Shown piece by piece: positions 8,858 through 16,898 of a stretch of DNA of 57,429 nt (its first letter is position 1; every line of letters starts with the position of its first letter). This DNA comes from Planctomycetota bacterium (GTDB lineage Bacteria; Planctomycetota; B15-G4). The notes under the pieces are model-generated. The model was not told the origin of the DNA and made no database searches. It saw only the letters and a program-made list of their open reading frames with translations. A program made the translations under genes and the position numbers. The DNA lies in assembly GCA_029259695.1 (NCBI GenBank), contig JAJDEQ010000131.1:1-57429 (forward strand). The letters run 5' to 3'.

Positions 8858-10563
8858 GCGTCGCTGCTCCCATCTGCCCGTACGGCGGGCAGGTTGAGCT
8901 GGATGGTGGTGCCCTCGCCGAGGCCGCTCTCGATGTTCATGCGCCCTTCGAGGCCCCACACGATCGAGCGGCAGATGGACAGGCCCAGGCCGTTGCCCTG
9001 GAGCTTGGTGGTGAAGAACGGTTCCTGCACCCGGGCCAGGTCCTCGTCGGAGATGCCCACGCCGGTGTCGCGAATGGTCACCACGACTTCGGCGCCGTGG
9101 GCCACGGCCTCGATGCGCAGCGTGCCGCCCTTCGGCATCGAGTCGCGTGCGTTGGTGGCGAGGTTCAGCACCAGCTGTTCCAGGTCGCCCTGGTCGCCGC
9201 GCACGGCGGGCAGTCGTGCGGCCAGGTCCAGCTCCACCTCGACGCCCTGGCGGCGCATGCCCTCGGCCAGGATCGACAGGGTGCTCTTGACGGCGCGGCG
9301 GACGTCGCCCGTGCCCAGGTGCTGCGCCGCACCCCGAGCGAAGTTGAGCATGCCGTTGAAGATGCGCCGGCAGACCTGCACCGACTCCTCGAGTTGTTCG
9401 AGGTCGTCGCGCAGCACGGCGGGATTCACGCGCTCCTCGTCGGCGTCGGCGCGCATCTGCTGCACCAGCGGCAGCATGGAGCCCAGCGCGTTGTTGATGT
9501 CGTGCGACACGCCTCGGGCCAGGTTGGCCATGACGTGCTTCTTCTCGGCCTCGAGCATGCCCACCTCGAGCGACGCGGCGCGCTCCTGGTTGTGCATGGC
9601 GATCACCGCCTGGGGGACGAAGCGCCGCAGCAGGCGTGCTTCGTAGCGGCCCAGCGAGCCCACGTGGCGGGCGGTGAGCTTGATCACGCCGGCCGCACCG
9701 GTCCGCGTGGCGAAGGGCGCGCAGAGCATGGACTGCTCCGCCGGCTCGTCGTCGCGATGGGTGTTGTAGTCGAGGGCGCGCGCCAGAGCGCAGGCATCGC
9801 GGCCGCGCGCTTCGGTCCACTCGCCGTCGATGCGGTCGAAGACGTAGACTTCGTTGGACCCCAGCAGCGCCTGCACCGCGGCGTCCACCGGGATCGCACG
9901 GCCCACGTGACGGCTCTTGCCCTTGCGCCACGCGATCTGCTCGGCCACCAGGTCGAGCGCCTGTCGTTGCGGGTCGTGGATCAGCAGCGCGCCCGAGTGG
10001 TCGTAGCGCGTGAGCGATCGGAGCCCGTGGAGGATCTGATAGAAGAGGTCCTTGGGGCGCAGCTCGGCCATGATCTTGCCGTCGATGCGCGCACGCACCT
10101 CGGCGATGGCCAGGCGGTCGGCGCGTTCGACGAGCTTGCCCAGGGCGCGGGCGACGCGCTGCAGTTCGCGGCGCGCGCTCCGCTCGAAGTCGCGACCGTT
10201 GCGGCGCAGGCCGATGATGCCCCACGGGCGCTCGCGTCGTGGGAACGACGCCAGCAGGATCGGACGGGGCAGCTTGGGGCGGTGCTCGCGCAGGAAGCCC
10301 ACGAACAGGTCGGGCTCCCACTCACTGGCGGGCAACAGCCAGCGCGGCGTGGCGCCCGCGCGGTCCGGTTCGATCACGGCGATGCAGGCCTCGTCGGCGT
10401 CGAAGAAGTCGCGGATCTTGCGCAACGCGATCTTGAGCGCCTTGTGCGCCTCGCGCACGCCGTCGAGCTGGGTGGTCAGCTCCGACTGGAAGCGCAGGAC
10501 CGCCAGCTCCCGATCGGGGCTGGTCCCGGTTGCCGCCGTGCCTCCCGTGCCATCGACACTCAT
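8854..10563 (-). CDS. Cytosolic sensor histidine kinase with GAF-like sensor regions
   Basis: 569 residues from ATG 10563, without transmembrane segments. Two GAF-like regions come first (about 25-180, ACIAVIEPDRAG; about 185-350, RYDHSGALLIHDPQRQAL and MLCAPFATRTGAAGVIKL). The phospho-acceptor region is RGVSHDINNALGSMLPLV, with the catalytic His in SHDINN. The ATPase domain has N-box LVLNLATNARDS, G1 IRDTGVGI, and F/G2 FFTTKLQGNGLGLSICRSI. It is a soluble sensor of a small molecule or redox state and is coupled to the PP2C response regulator. It diverges from oxyR across 118 bp, so shared control by OxyR is possible but untested. Confidence 0.92.
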   Translation of the reverse strand: MSVDGTGGTAATGTSPDRELAVLRFQSELTTQLDGVREAHKALKIALRKIRDFFDADEACIAVIEPDRAGATPRWLLPASEWEPDLFVGFLREHRPKLPRPILLASFPRRERPWGIIGLRRNGRDFERSARRELQRVARALGKLVERADRLAIAEVRARIDGKIMAELRPKDLFYQILHGLRSLTRYDHSGALLIHDPQRQALDLVAEQIAWRKGKSRHVGRAIPVDAAVQALLGSNEVYVFDRIDGEWTEARGRDACALARALDYNTHRDDEPAEQSMLCAPFATRTGAAGVIKLTARHVGSLGRYEARLLRRFVPQAVIAMHNQERAASLEVGMLEAEKKHVMANLARGVSHDINNALGSMLPLVQQMRADADEERVNPAVLRDDLEQLEESVQVCRRIFNGMLNFARGAAQHLGTGDVRRAVKSTLSILAEGMRRQGVEVELDLAARLPAVRGDQGDLEQLVLNLATNARDSMPKGGTLRIEAVAHGAEVVVTIRDTGVGISDEDLARVQEPFFTTKLQGNGLGLSICRSIVWGLEGRMNIESGLGEGTTIQLNLPAVRADGSSDA

Positions 10564-10681
10564 TGCCGTCTTCCGTGGTGAAGGGGGAGGATCGTACCAG
10601 GGGCGCGGGCCCGGGATCGCGTTCCAGGCTCCTGGTGGTGCACACTGCTGGCCGTCGCCCCGTTCTTCCGCGCCTGCCGCC

Positions 10682-11581
10682 ATGACACCCACCCTGCGCC
10701 AGCTCGAATACCTCGTCGCACTCGCGCGCACGCTCAACTTCCGCGAGGCCGCCGAGGCCTGCCACGTGAGCCAGCCGGCGCTCAGCGCCCAGATCCAGCA
10801 GCTCGAGCAGCTCCTCGGCGTCCAGCTCTTCGAGCGCGACAAGCGCAGCGTGCGGATCACGCCCGCCGGCGAGGCGCTGACCATCCGCGCCCGGGTCGTG
10901 CTGGCCGGGGTCGACGACCTGGTGGGGGCGGCGCGCGCGTTCCTCGAACCGTTGGTGGGGACCCTGCGCCTCGGTGTGATCCCCACCGTGGCGCCGTACC
11001 TGCTGCCCGCCGCGCTGCCGGCCATTCGCGCCGAGTACCCGGGACTGCGCCTGCTCTTGCGCGAGGACCAGACCGAGCACCTGCTCGAACGGTTGTCGTC
11101 GGGCGACCTCGACCTGCTACTGCTCGCCCTCGAAGCGGACCTGGGGGAGGTCCACACCGAAGCGCTGTTCAGCGACCCGTTCGTCCTGGCGACGCCGATC
11201 GATCACGGCCTGGCCCGAGCCGACGGACCCGTTGCCGTCGACGCTCTCGGCGACGAGGGCATCCTGCTGCTCGAGGACGGTCACTGCCTGCGCGACCAGG
11301 CGCTCTCGGTGTGCGACGGTGCGGGCGCCCGTGAGCTGGTCGAGTTCCGCGCCAGCAGCCTCAATACCCTGGTGCAGATGGTGGCCGCCGGCGAGGGCAT
11401 CACCCTGCTGCCGTCGCTCGCGGTCAGGCTCGAGACGCGCGAAGGCCGCGGCCTGGCAACGCGCGCCTTCGACGCACCCTGCCCGGCCCGCACCATCGGC
11501 CTCGCCTGGCGCCCGGGCTCCCCTCGGGCCGATGAGTTCCGCCTGCTCGGCGCTCACCTGCGCGCCGCCGCCGAGGCGTGA
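10682..11581 (+). CDS. oxyR: LysR-type hydrogen peroxide sensor OxyR
   Basis: 299 residues. The N-terminal winged HTH reads TLRQLEYLVALARTLNFREAAEACHVSQPALS, quoted in two parts: TLRQLEYLVALARTL and NFREAAEACHVSQPALS. The effector domain carries the redox pair C202 and C211 in LLEDGHCLRDQALSVC. These are nine residues apart and in the same sequence context as C199/C208 of E. coli OxyR, so disulfide-based peroxide sensing is expected. The start is ATG 10682. It diverges from a kinase/phosphatase operon rather than sitting next to katG or ahpC. The 118-bp divergent region holds both promoters, but no clear OxyR box could be picked out. Confidence 0.93.
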   Translation: MTPTLRQLEYLVALARTLNFREAAEACHVSQPALSAQIQQLEQLLGVQLFERDKRSVRITPAGEALTIRARVVLAGVDDLVGAARAFLEPLVGTLRLGVIPTVAPYLLPAALPAIRAEYPGLRLLLREDQTEHLLERLSSGDLDLLLLALEADLGEVHTEALFSDPFVLATPIDHGLARADGPVAVDALGDEGILLLEDGHCLRDQALSVCDGAGARELVEFRASSLNTLVQMVAAGEGITLLPSLAVRLETREGRGLATRAFDAPCPARTIGLAWRPGSPRADEFRLLGAHLRAAAEA

Positions 11582-11659
11582 GCCCGCGTTGAGGCGCAAG
11601 CGGCTCGCCAGTCGCGAGGCCCCGGGGCGGGCGCCGTCGTGCGTTGCGCGCCCGCCCGC

Positions 11660-11986
11660 TCAGTCGGGGGCTGCGTCCCCCTCCCCGGTGTGGTCGCCCT
11701 CGGCGATGCGGCGCAGGCGATCGACGTGTTCGAGGAAGGCCTTGCGGCCCTTGGCCGCGATGCGGCAGGTGGTGCGCGGCTTGCGCTTGACGAACTCCTT
11801 CTTCACCAGCACGTAGCCGGCGTCCTCGAGCTTCTGCAGGTGCAGCCCCAGGTTGCCCTGGGTCATGCCCAGCAGGGCCTTGAGGTCGGAGAAGGTCGCG
11901 GCCTTGCGCGACATGAGCACGGTGATGATGCCCAGGCGCGCCTCGGACAGCAGCAGACCGTCAAACCGATTCGGTTCGGGTGTCAC
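11660..11986 (-). CDS. Winged-helix transcriptional regulator (HTH_34/ArsR-like)
   Basis: A 108-residue one-domain regulator beginning at GTG 11986. LLLSEARLGIITVLMSRK, FSDLKALLGMTQGNLGLHLQ (recognition helix) and KLEDAGYVLVKKEF (wing) are the pattern of the HTH_34 family, with a basic VKRKPRTTCRIAAKGR tail strand. No metal-binding Cys/His pair is present. The gene overlaps the end of the membrane-protein gene by 26 bp and is last in the operon 13561-11660. A three-half-site palindrome upstream of that operon (13606-13627) is a likely autoregulatory target. Confidence 0.85.
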   Translation of the reverse strand: MTPEPNRFDGLLLSEARLGIITVLMSRKAATFSDLKALLGMTQGNLGLHLQKLEDAGYVLVKKEFVKRKPRTTCRIAAKGRKAFLEHVDRLRRIAEGDHTGEGDAAPD

Positions 11987-12638
11987 CGTCTTCGGCTCGC
12001 ATGCGGCGGACGCGACGCTCGGCGCGCATGCCGGGGATGATCATGCCCAGTCCCATGAAGGGGCCGAGAATGTACCCGTTGTAGGTCTGGAAGATGATGG
12101 CCAGGATCACGCCGGCGAAGATGAACAAGCCGGCCCACAGGAAGTCACGCTCGTAGGTCACGCCCACCATGAAGGCCATGTTGGCGTAGACGATGCCCCA
12201 CATGGTGGGCACGGCGTGGCCGTCGATGAATCCGAGGCTGGGAGCCAGTCCGCTCAGCACCATGCCGGCGCCGATGCAGCCGGCGACGATCAGGTTCACC
12301 TGGCGCGTGATGAACGTGTTCTCACCGGGCAGGCGCGGCTGCAGCCGGTTCAAGCGCGCTTCGCGCACGCCCGAGAGCAGGAAGCCCAGCAGCACCGAGC
12401 CGACGCCGAGACCGATGACCCACTCGACGTGCCCCTGGAGCGCGAACCAGTTGGCCAGCGGGTACCACAACAGGACGATCAGGCCCCAGTGCACGTAGTG
12501 GAAGGCGTGCGGGTCGATGCGCCGGTGGGTGCGGTCGACGAGGTCGTGGATCAGCTTGAGGTCGTGTTCGGCGGCGTGGGGGTCCATGGTCTGGCCTCCG
12601 TCGGGTTGGGGCTCGGGCACGCGTGGATCGGCGCTCAT
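11961..12638 (-). CDS. Conserved polytopic membrane protein
   Basis: 225 residues from ATG 12638, which overlaps the TPR gene stop (ATGA). A soluble helical N-terminus (HDLKLIHDLVDRTHRRIDPHA) is followed by about five membrane helices: WGLIVLLWYPLANWFALQG, VIGLGVGSVLLGFLLSG, NLIVAGCIGAGMVLSGLA, IVYANMAFMVGV with FLWAGLFIFAGVILAIIF, and GPFMGLGMIIPGM. The C-terminus is basic. An internal ATG gives MDPHAAEHDLK and is an alternative start. Similar membrane proteins are often paired with HTH_34 regulators, as here; the function is unknown. Confidence 0.75.
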   Translation of the reverse strand: MSADPRVPEPQPDGGQTMDPHAAEHDLKLIHDLVDRTHRRIDPHAFHYVHWGLIVLLWYPLANWFALQGHVEWVIGLGVGSVLLGFLLSGVREARLNRLQPRLPGENTFITRQVNLIVAGCIGAGMVLSGLAPSLGFIDGHAVPTMWGIVYANMAFMVGVTYERDFLWAGLFIFAGVILAIIFQTYNGYILGPFMGLGMIIPGMRAERRVRRMRAEDGDTRTESV

Positions 12639-13561
12639 GGCAGGGCGGCGAGGGCGGCGGCCAGGTCGGCGTCGCCGGGGTGGCGGTTCAGTCCCTCGAG
12701 CAGCGCGGCCCGGGCCTTGTCCCCGTCGCCCTGGGTGTCGTAGAGCCGGGAGAGCACGATGTAGGTCTGCACGTGACGGGGTTCGGCGGGACGGTTGGCC
12801 AGGATGGCGCGCGCGCGCTCCATGCCGGCGATGGCCTCGCCCGTCTTGTTCAGGAACGAGGGGTAGTAGCTGTAGTTGACCCCCAGGCGGAACTCCGACT
12901 CCCAGTGTTGCGGGTTGGCCGCGGCCACGTCCTTCCACTGCTGCTCGGCTTTGACGCCCCACACGCCGCGCTCCGGGCCGGCGGGCACGGTGAGCAACTT
13001 GGTCACGTAGGCGTCGGCGAGTTCCATGCGCAACTCGGCGTTGCCGGGGTCGGCGGCCAGCGCCGCCTCGATGTTGTCGATCAGGTCGGACAGCACGTTG
13101 GTCGTGCGCGCCAGCTCCCAGAAGCGCGCCTCCTGGTCGGGCGTGGCGCGGTTGCCGAAGTCGTCCAGGATGCCCAGGGCGAGCAGGTCGGCGAACTCGG
13201 TTTCCAGCGCGTCCGGGTCGTTGTGGTCGGCCGTGGCCGCCGGGGTCTGGACGAGCCCGGGAACGGGGACGTCGATGGGGCCCACTTCGCCGAAGCCCGG
13301 TCCGCCGGCTTCCAGCGCCGCGAGGCGCGTGGAGAACAGCGACAGGTCGACGGCGAGCTGCCGGCGGTCCTGGTCGGCGCGGGTGAGCTGGCTGCGGGTG
13401 GCGTGCAGCTGCTGCCCGAGGTCGTCGAGGCGCGCGGTGAGCGCGGCGGCCGTCTCGCCGTCGGCGCCCAGGGCAGAGGTCTGGCCGACGACGGCCCATG
13501 CGGCCAGACCGCCGAACAGGACGAGGGTCACGACGAGCAGGCTGACGGCTTCGCGAGTCAT
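12635..13561 (-). CDS. Membrane-anchored TPR protein
   Basis: 308 residues from ATG 13561. An N-terminal signal anchor (VSLLVVTLVLFGGLAAWAVVG) is followed by a coiled-coil stretch (about 35-85, ARLDDLGQQLHATRSQL). A Pro-rich linker leads to a TPR-type region (about 160-308) with NIEAALAADPGNAELRMELA and VLSRLYDTQGDGDKARAALL. It is the first gene of an operon with the membrane protein and winged-helix regulator, each coupled by overlap. It is probably a scaffold facing the periplasm; no enzyme motif is seen. Confidence 0.75.
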   Translation of the reverse strand: MTREAVSLLVVTLVLFGGLAAWAVVGQTSALGADGETAAALTARLDDLGQQLHATRSQLTRADQDRRQLAVDLSLFSTRLAALEAGGPGFGEVGPIDVPVPGLVQTPAATADHNDPDALETEFADLLALGILDDFGNRATPDQEARFWELARTTNVLSDLIDNIEAALAADPGNAELRMELADAYVTKLLTVPAGPERGVWGVKAEQQWKDVAAANPQHWESEFRLGVNYSYYPSFLNKTGEAIAGMERARAILANRPAEPRHVQTYIVLSRLYDTQGDGDKARAALLEGLNRHPGDADLAAALAALP

Positions 13562-13605
13562 GGTCGGTGTCTCCGGGTCGGGTCGCACGGTCACTCTCAA
13601 TCAAG

Positions 13606-13627
13606 GTCTGCAAAACAGACTAGTCTG
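13606..13627. promoter_or_regulatory. Three-half-site palindromic operator
   Basis: GTCTG (13606-13610), CAGAC (13616-13620) and GTCTG (13623-13627) lie as alternating half-sites. The last two make the perfect 12-bp palindrome CAGACTAGTCTG (13616-13627), and the first two an inverted repeat with a 5-nt spacer. It lies 45 bp upstream of the leftward operon that ends with a winged-helix regulator, and so is a candidate autoregulatory operator. The rest of 13562-13816 shows only this A+T-richer patch. Confidence 0.55.
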
Positions 13628-13816
13628 ATATCGACCGATACGTCAAGGGCCCTGTGCGGCGAGGGCATGACGTGTCGGCCGGTCCCCGGGGATCAGGGCA
13701 TCGGGAGGCCCGCCCGATGTCCGGCCGGCGGGCGCCCGCGGTTCGCGCAGCACACACGTTGCAGGCGGCCACGGGCGACGTGGGCTACGGAGCGGTCTGG
13801 GCTACAATCCCGCCCC

Positions 13817-14440
13817 ATGTCCGGTCTCCCCGATGCACACACGGCGACGATCCTGCTGCGGCGCCTGGCCGACGGTGACGCCGAAGCCGTCGATCAGCTG
13901 TTCCCGCTCGTCTACCAGGAGTTGCACGGACTGGCGGGGCAGTACATGGGCCAGCAGCGCTCGTCGCACACGCTGCAACCCACGGCGCTCGTGCACGAGG
14001 CCTACATGAAGCTGGTGGAAGTGGACGGCTCGCGGGTCAAGGACCGTGTGCACTTCTTCCGGCTGGCGGCCAAGGCCATGCGCTCGGTGCTGGTGGACCA
14101 CGCCCGCGGACGTCAGCGCGCCAAGCGCGGCGGCGATCGCGTGCGCGTCACGCTCGACGCCGAACGTCTGTCCCTCGTGGACGACTCGCACGCCCCCGAC
14201 CTGCTCGACCTGGACGAGTCCCTCGGCCGGCTCGAGCAGATGGACGAGCAGCTCGCGCGCATCGTCGAGTACCGCTTCTTCGCCGGACTGAGCGTGGCCG
14301 AGACGGCCGAACTGCTCGACGTGTCCACGCGTACCGTCGAGCGCGGTTGGCGCGTGGCCCGGGCCTGGCTGCTCGCGGATCTCGACGAGGCCGGGGACGG
14401 TCCGGGGGAAGCCGACGGGGCTCGGCCCGGTCCGGCATGA
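13817..14440 (+). CDS. ECF-type RNA polymerase sigma factor (TIGR02999-like)
   Basis: 207 residues. Region 2 reads LFPLVYQELHGLAGQYM...HTLQPTALVHEAYMKL, the signature of the TIGR02999/ECF family common in Planctomycetes and Acidobacteria. VHFFRLAAKAMRSVLVDHAR and RQRAKRGG complete the promoter-binding part. Region 4 is FFAGLSVAETAELLDVSTRTVERGWRVARAWL. No anti-sigma factor gene is adjacent. Instead its TGA overlaps the ATG of an exported SGNH lipoprotein. A TACAAT hexamer (13803-13808) ends 8 nt before the ATG, which would give an almost leaderless message if used; no -35 is recognised. Confidence 0.93.
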   Translation: MSGLPDAHTATILLRRLADGDAEAVDQLFPLVYQELHGLAGQYMGQQRSSHTLQPTALVHEAYMKLVEVDGSRVKDRVHFFRLAAKAMRSVLVDHARGRQRAKRGGDRVRVTLDAERLSLVDDSHAPDLLDLDESLGRLEQMDEQLARIVEYRFFAGLSVAETAELLDVSTRTVERGWRVARAWLLADLDEAGDGPGEADGARPGPA

Positions 14441-15696
14441 ACGTCGGCGCGCCGTCCCACCGCCCCGGCACCGCGCCGACCCGGCGCCTGGCTGTGGCCG
14501 TGTGCGCGTGCGTGTTGCTGCTGGTCCCGGCCTGTGCCTCGACGGGCGGCGGCGGCACGGGCGAGGCCGCGCCTGCGCCGGTCTGGTACGACCCCCAGGA
14601 CTGGGGCGTGCAGGGCCAGGGTTGGGAGGACACCGACCTGCCCTACGATCGCCTGCCCGCCCGTGCGCGCGGCGTGGTGCGCGACGGGGTCTGGAATCGA
14701 TCGCGTCAGCCGGCGGGCCTGAGTGTGTTCTTCGAGACCGACTCCCCGACGATCCACGTGAACTACCGGCTCGGCTCGGGCCGTCTCGCGCTGCCGCACG
14801 TGCCGGCGACGGCGGTCAGTGGCGTCGACCTGTACGCCGAGGGTGACGACGGGCGCTGGCGTTGGGTCGCGGTGAGCAAACCGCGCAGCCTGGTCGTGTC
14901 CCAGCAACTGGCCGGCGAACTCGCACCGGGGCTGCGTCGCTATCGACTGTACCTACCGCTGTACAACCCCGTGCGCGCGCTGCGCATCGGGGTGAGGCAG
15001 GGCACGACGTTTCGCCCCGACGCGCCGGCGGAGGCGTTGCCGATCGTGATCTACGGCACCTCGATCACCCAGGGTTCGTGCTCGTCGCGACCGGGCATGA
15101 GCTACGCGGCCCAGCTCGGGCGGCTCGTGAAGCGGCCGGTGATCAACCTGGGCTTCGCGGGCGAGGGCGAGATGGAGCCGGAGCTCGGCCAGTTGATGAC
15201 CGAGCTCGACGCCTGCGCGTATGTGATCGACTGCCTGCCCAACCTCGACGCCGGCGGCGTCGCCGAACGGACCGAACCGCTCGTGCGCCTGCTGCGCGCC
15301 GACCGCCCGGACGTGCCGATCGTGCTGATGGAGGATCGCACCCTGGCCGACGCCCACGTCGTGCCGCGCAAGCGCTCGGACCAGCGCGCCAAACGCGACG
15401 CCCTGCGCGACGCCTACGAGCGCCTGCGCGCCGAGGGCGTCACCGGGCTCCACTACGTCACCGGCGAGGCGTTGATCGGCGACGACGACGAGGGCACGAC
15501 CGACGGTGTCCATCCCAACGACCTGGGCATGACGCGCTACGCCGCCGTGCTGGCGCCCGTGCTGCAACGGGCCATCGACGGCGAGCCGCCGGTCGAACCC
15601 GCGGGCCGGGAACTCGCCGCGGGGCGCCAGGCGGGCCTGCGGCACTGGGAGTGCGGCCCGGTCACCCGCCGGGACGGTGCGATCATGTGCCGGTGA
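14437..15696 (+). CDS. SGNH/GDSL-hydrolase lipoprotein of the GxDLY type
   Basis: 419 residues. A lipoprotein signal ends in LLLVPAC, with the lipidated Cys at 33. The N-terminal beta domain (about 60-190) contains SGVDLYAEGDDGRWRW, which is literally the GxDLY motif. The SGNH hydrolase domain (about 200-390) follows: block I YGTSITQGSCSSRPG with the Ser nucleophile, a Gly/Asn pair in FAGEGEMEP, and the catalytic Asp-His block GVHPNDLG. It is probably an envelope-bound carbohydrate esterase. The start overlaps the ECF sigma stop (ATGA) and its stop overlaps the next gene (GTGA), so sigma, lipoprotein and methyltransferase are translated together. Confidence 0.88.
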   Translation: MNVGAPSHRPGTAPTRRLAVAVCACVLLLVPACASTGGGGTGEAAPAPVWYDPQDWGVQGQGWEDTDLPYDRLPARARGVVRDGVWNRSRQPAGLSVFFETDSPTIHVNYRLGSGRLALPHVPATAVSGVDLYAEGDDGRWRWVAVSKPRSLVVSQQLAGELAPGLRRYRLYLPLYNPVRALRIGVRQGTTFRPDAPAEALPIVIYGTSITQGSCSSRPGMSYAAQLGRLVKRPVINLGFAGEGEMEPELGQLMTELDACAYVIDCLPNLDAGGVAERTEPLVRLLRADRPDVPIVLMEDRTLADAHVVPRKRSDQRAKRDALRDAYERLRAEGVTGLHYVTGEALIGDDDEGTTDGVHPNDLGMTRYAAVLAPVLQRAIDGEPPVEPAGRELAAGRQAGLRHWECGPVTRRDGAIMCR

Positions 15697-16403
15697 GTCC
15701 GGACTTCCGCACGCCCGACGAGAATCGCCGTGTGCACCAGGCCGCGTTCTTCGAGCGCCTGCACGGCGAGGCGCCCGCTTCGGTGCTCGACGTGGGTTGT
15801 GGTTCGGGCCGGCTGCTGGAACTGTGCGCCGCCGCGGCCGTGCCGGCGGTGGGTGTCGAACGCAACGAGGCGAAACTCGTCGGTCCGCGCGGGAGCGGTC
15901 GCGCCGTGCTCGTGGCGTCGGCCCACGCCCTGCCCTGGCCGACCGGCGCCTTCGACTGGGCCTGCATGCGCCACGTGGCCCATCACCTCGCCGAGCCCGA
16001 GGCCGCGGTGCGCGAGCTCGCGCGGGTGTGCCGCACCGGCGTCGTGATCGCCGAACCCTGGCGCGATCCGGCGTTGCCCGAACAGCGCACGGGGCGTCAC
16101 ATCGACGAGTGGATGAAGCGCCAGGACCGCCGCGCTGGGCACGTGCACGAGACCGACATCCCCCCCGCGACCCTGGCCGAGTGGCTCGCCGCGTGCGGGG
16201 CGTGGGACCTGTCGATCACCTGCCGCCTCGATCGCAGGCTGGTGCCGCTCGACGCGGTCGCGCGTGAGGCCGAGGAGCGGCTCGAACGGCTGCCGCCCGA
16301 TGACGAAGACCGGCGGGCCTGGGTCCAACTCGTCGAGGACATCGCCAGCACCAACGCGGGCTGCAACGGGACGGCAATCGTCGTGGCGCGCCGTCGCGGC
16401 TGA
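15693..16403 (+). CDS. Class I SAM-dependent methyltransferase
   Basis: 236 residues from GTG 15693, overlapping the preceding stop. Motif I is VLDVGCGSGRLLEL (about residues 30-43), motif II lies around GVERNEAKLVG, and motif III/post-I is FDWACMRHVAHHLAEPEAAV, a Methyltransf_11-type layout. The C-terminal half (DRRLVPLDAVAREAEERLERLP) is helical. It is third in the ECF sigma operon. The substrate is not apparent. Confidence 0.85.
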   Translation: MSPDFRTPDENRRVHQAAFFERLHGEAPASVLDVGCGSGRLLELCAAAAVPAVGVERNEAKLVGPRGSGRAVLVASAHALPWPTGAFDWACMRHVAHHLAEPEAAVRELARVCRTGVVIAEPWRDPALPEQRTGRHIDEWMKRQDRRAGHVHETDIPPATLAEWLAACGAWDLSITCRLDRRLVPLDAVAREAEERLERLPPDDEDRRAWVQLVEDIASTNAGCNGTAIVVARRRG

Positions 16404-16593
16404 GCGGGTGCGTGAGAGCGCGGCCCAGGTGTGCAGGAGCCCGCGGCCGGTCGGCCGAGGGGGCGCCGGGCCTACGCACACGGGCGCAGAGCCTGCTCCC
16501 GGCGCAGGTCGACGTCGCCCCGGTGGAGTGCGGGTTGTACGATGACGCCGACCGCTGCGGTTCGTTGCGGCGGCTCATGCCACGGAGACCACG

Positions 16594-16893
16594 ATGGACA
16601 GACAGCAACTCCGCGACCTGCTGGCGCGGCTCCACCAGGAGCTCGCGACGGCCCGCTCGGTGAAGGACGACGAGGTGGGCGGGTTGCTGCACCAGGTCGT
16701 GGACGACATCCATCGCGTGCTCGACGACGGCCAGGAGCCGAGTGCCGGCGACGCACCTGCCGACACCCCGGAGGAGGGTGAGACGCTGGTGGACCGCCTG
16801 CGCGACGCGGCGCTCGAGTTCGAGGGCGCCCATCCCAAGTTGACGGCGGCGGTGGAGGAGATCGCCAACGCACTCAACAAGGCGGGCATCTGA
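16594..16893 (+). CDS. DUF4404 family protein
   Basis: 99 residues: MDRQQLRDLLARLHQELA at the N-terminus, an acidic middle segment, and AALEFEGAHPKLTAAVEEIA ending NALNKAGI. Both ends match the DUF4404 pattern of small helical proteins of unknown function. A TACGAT hexamer about 50 nt upstream (16537-16542) may be a -10 element. The 190-nt gap before it shows nothing else. It converges with the large gene at 16899. Confidence 0.8.
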   Translation: MDRQQLRDLLARLHQELATARSVKDDEVGGLLHQVVDDIHRVLDDGQEPSAGDAPADTPEEGETLVDRLRDAALEFEGAHPKLTAAVEEIANALNKAGI

Positions 16894-16898
16894 CCGGT

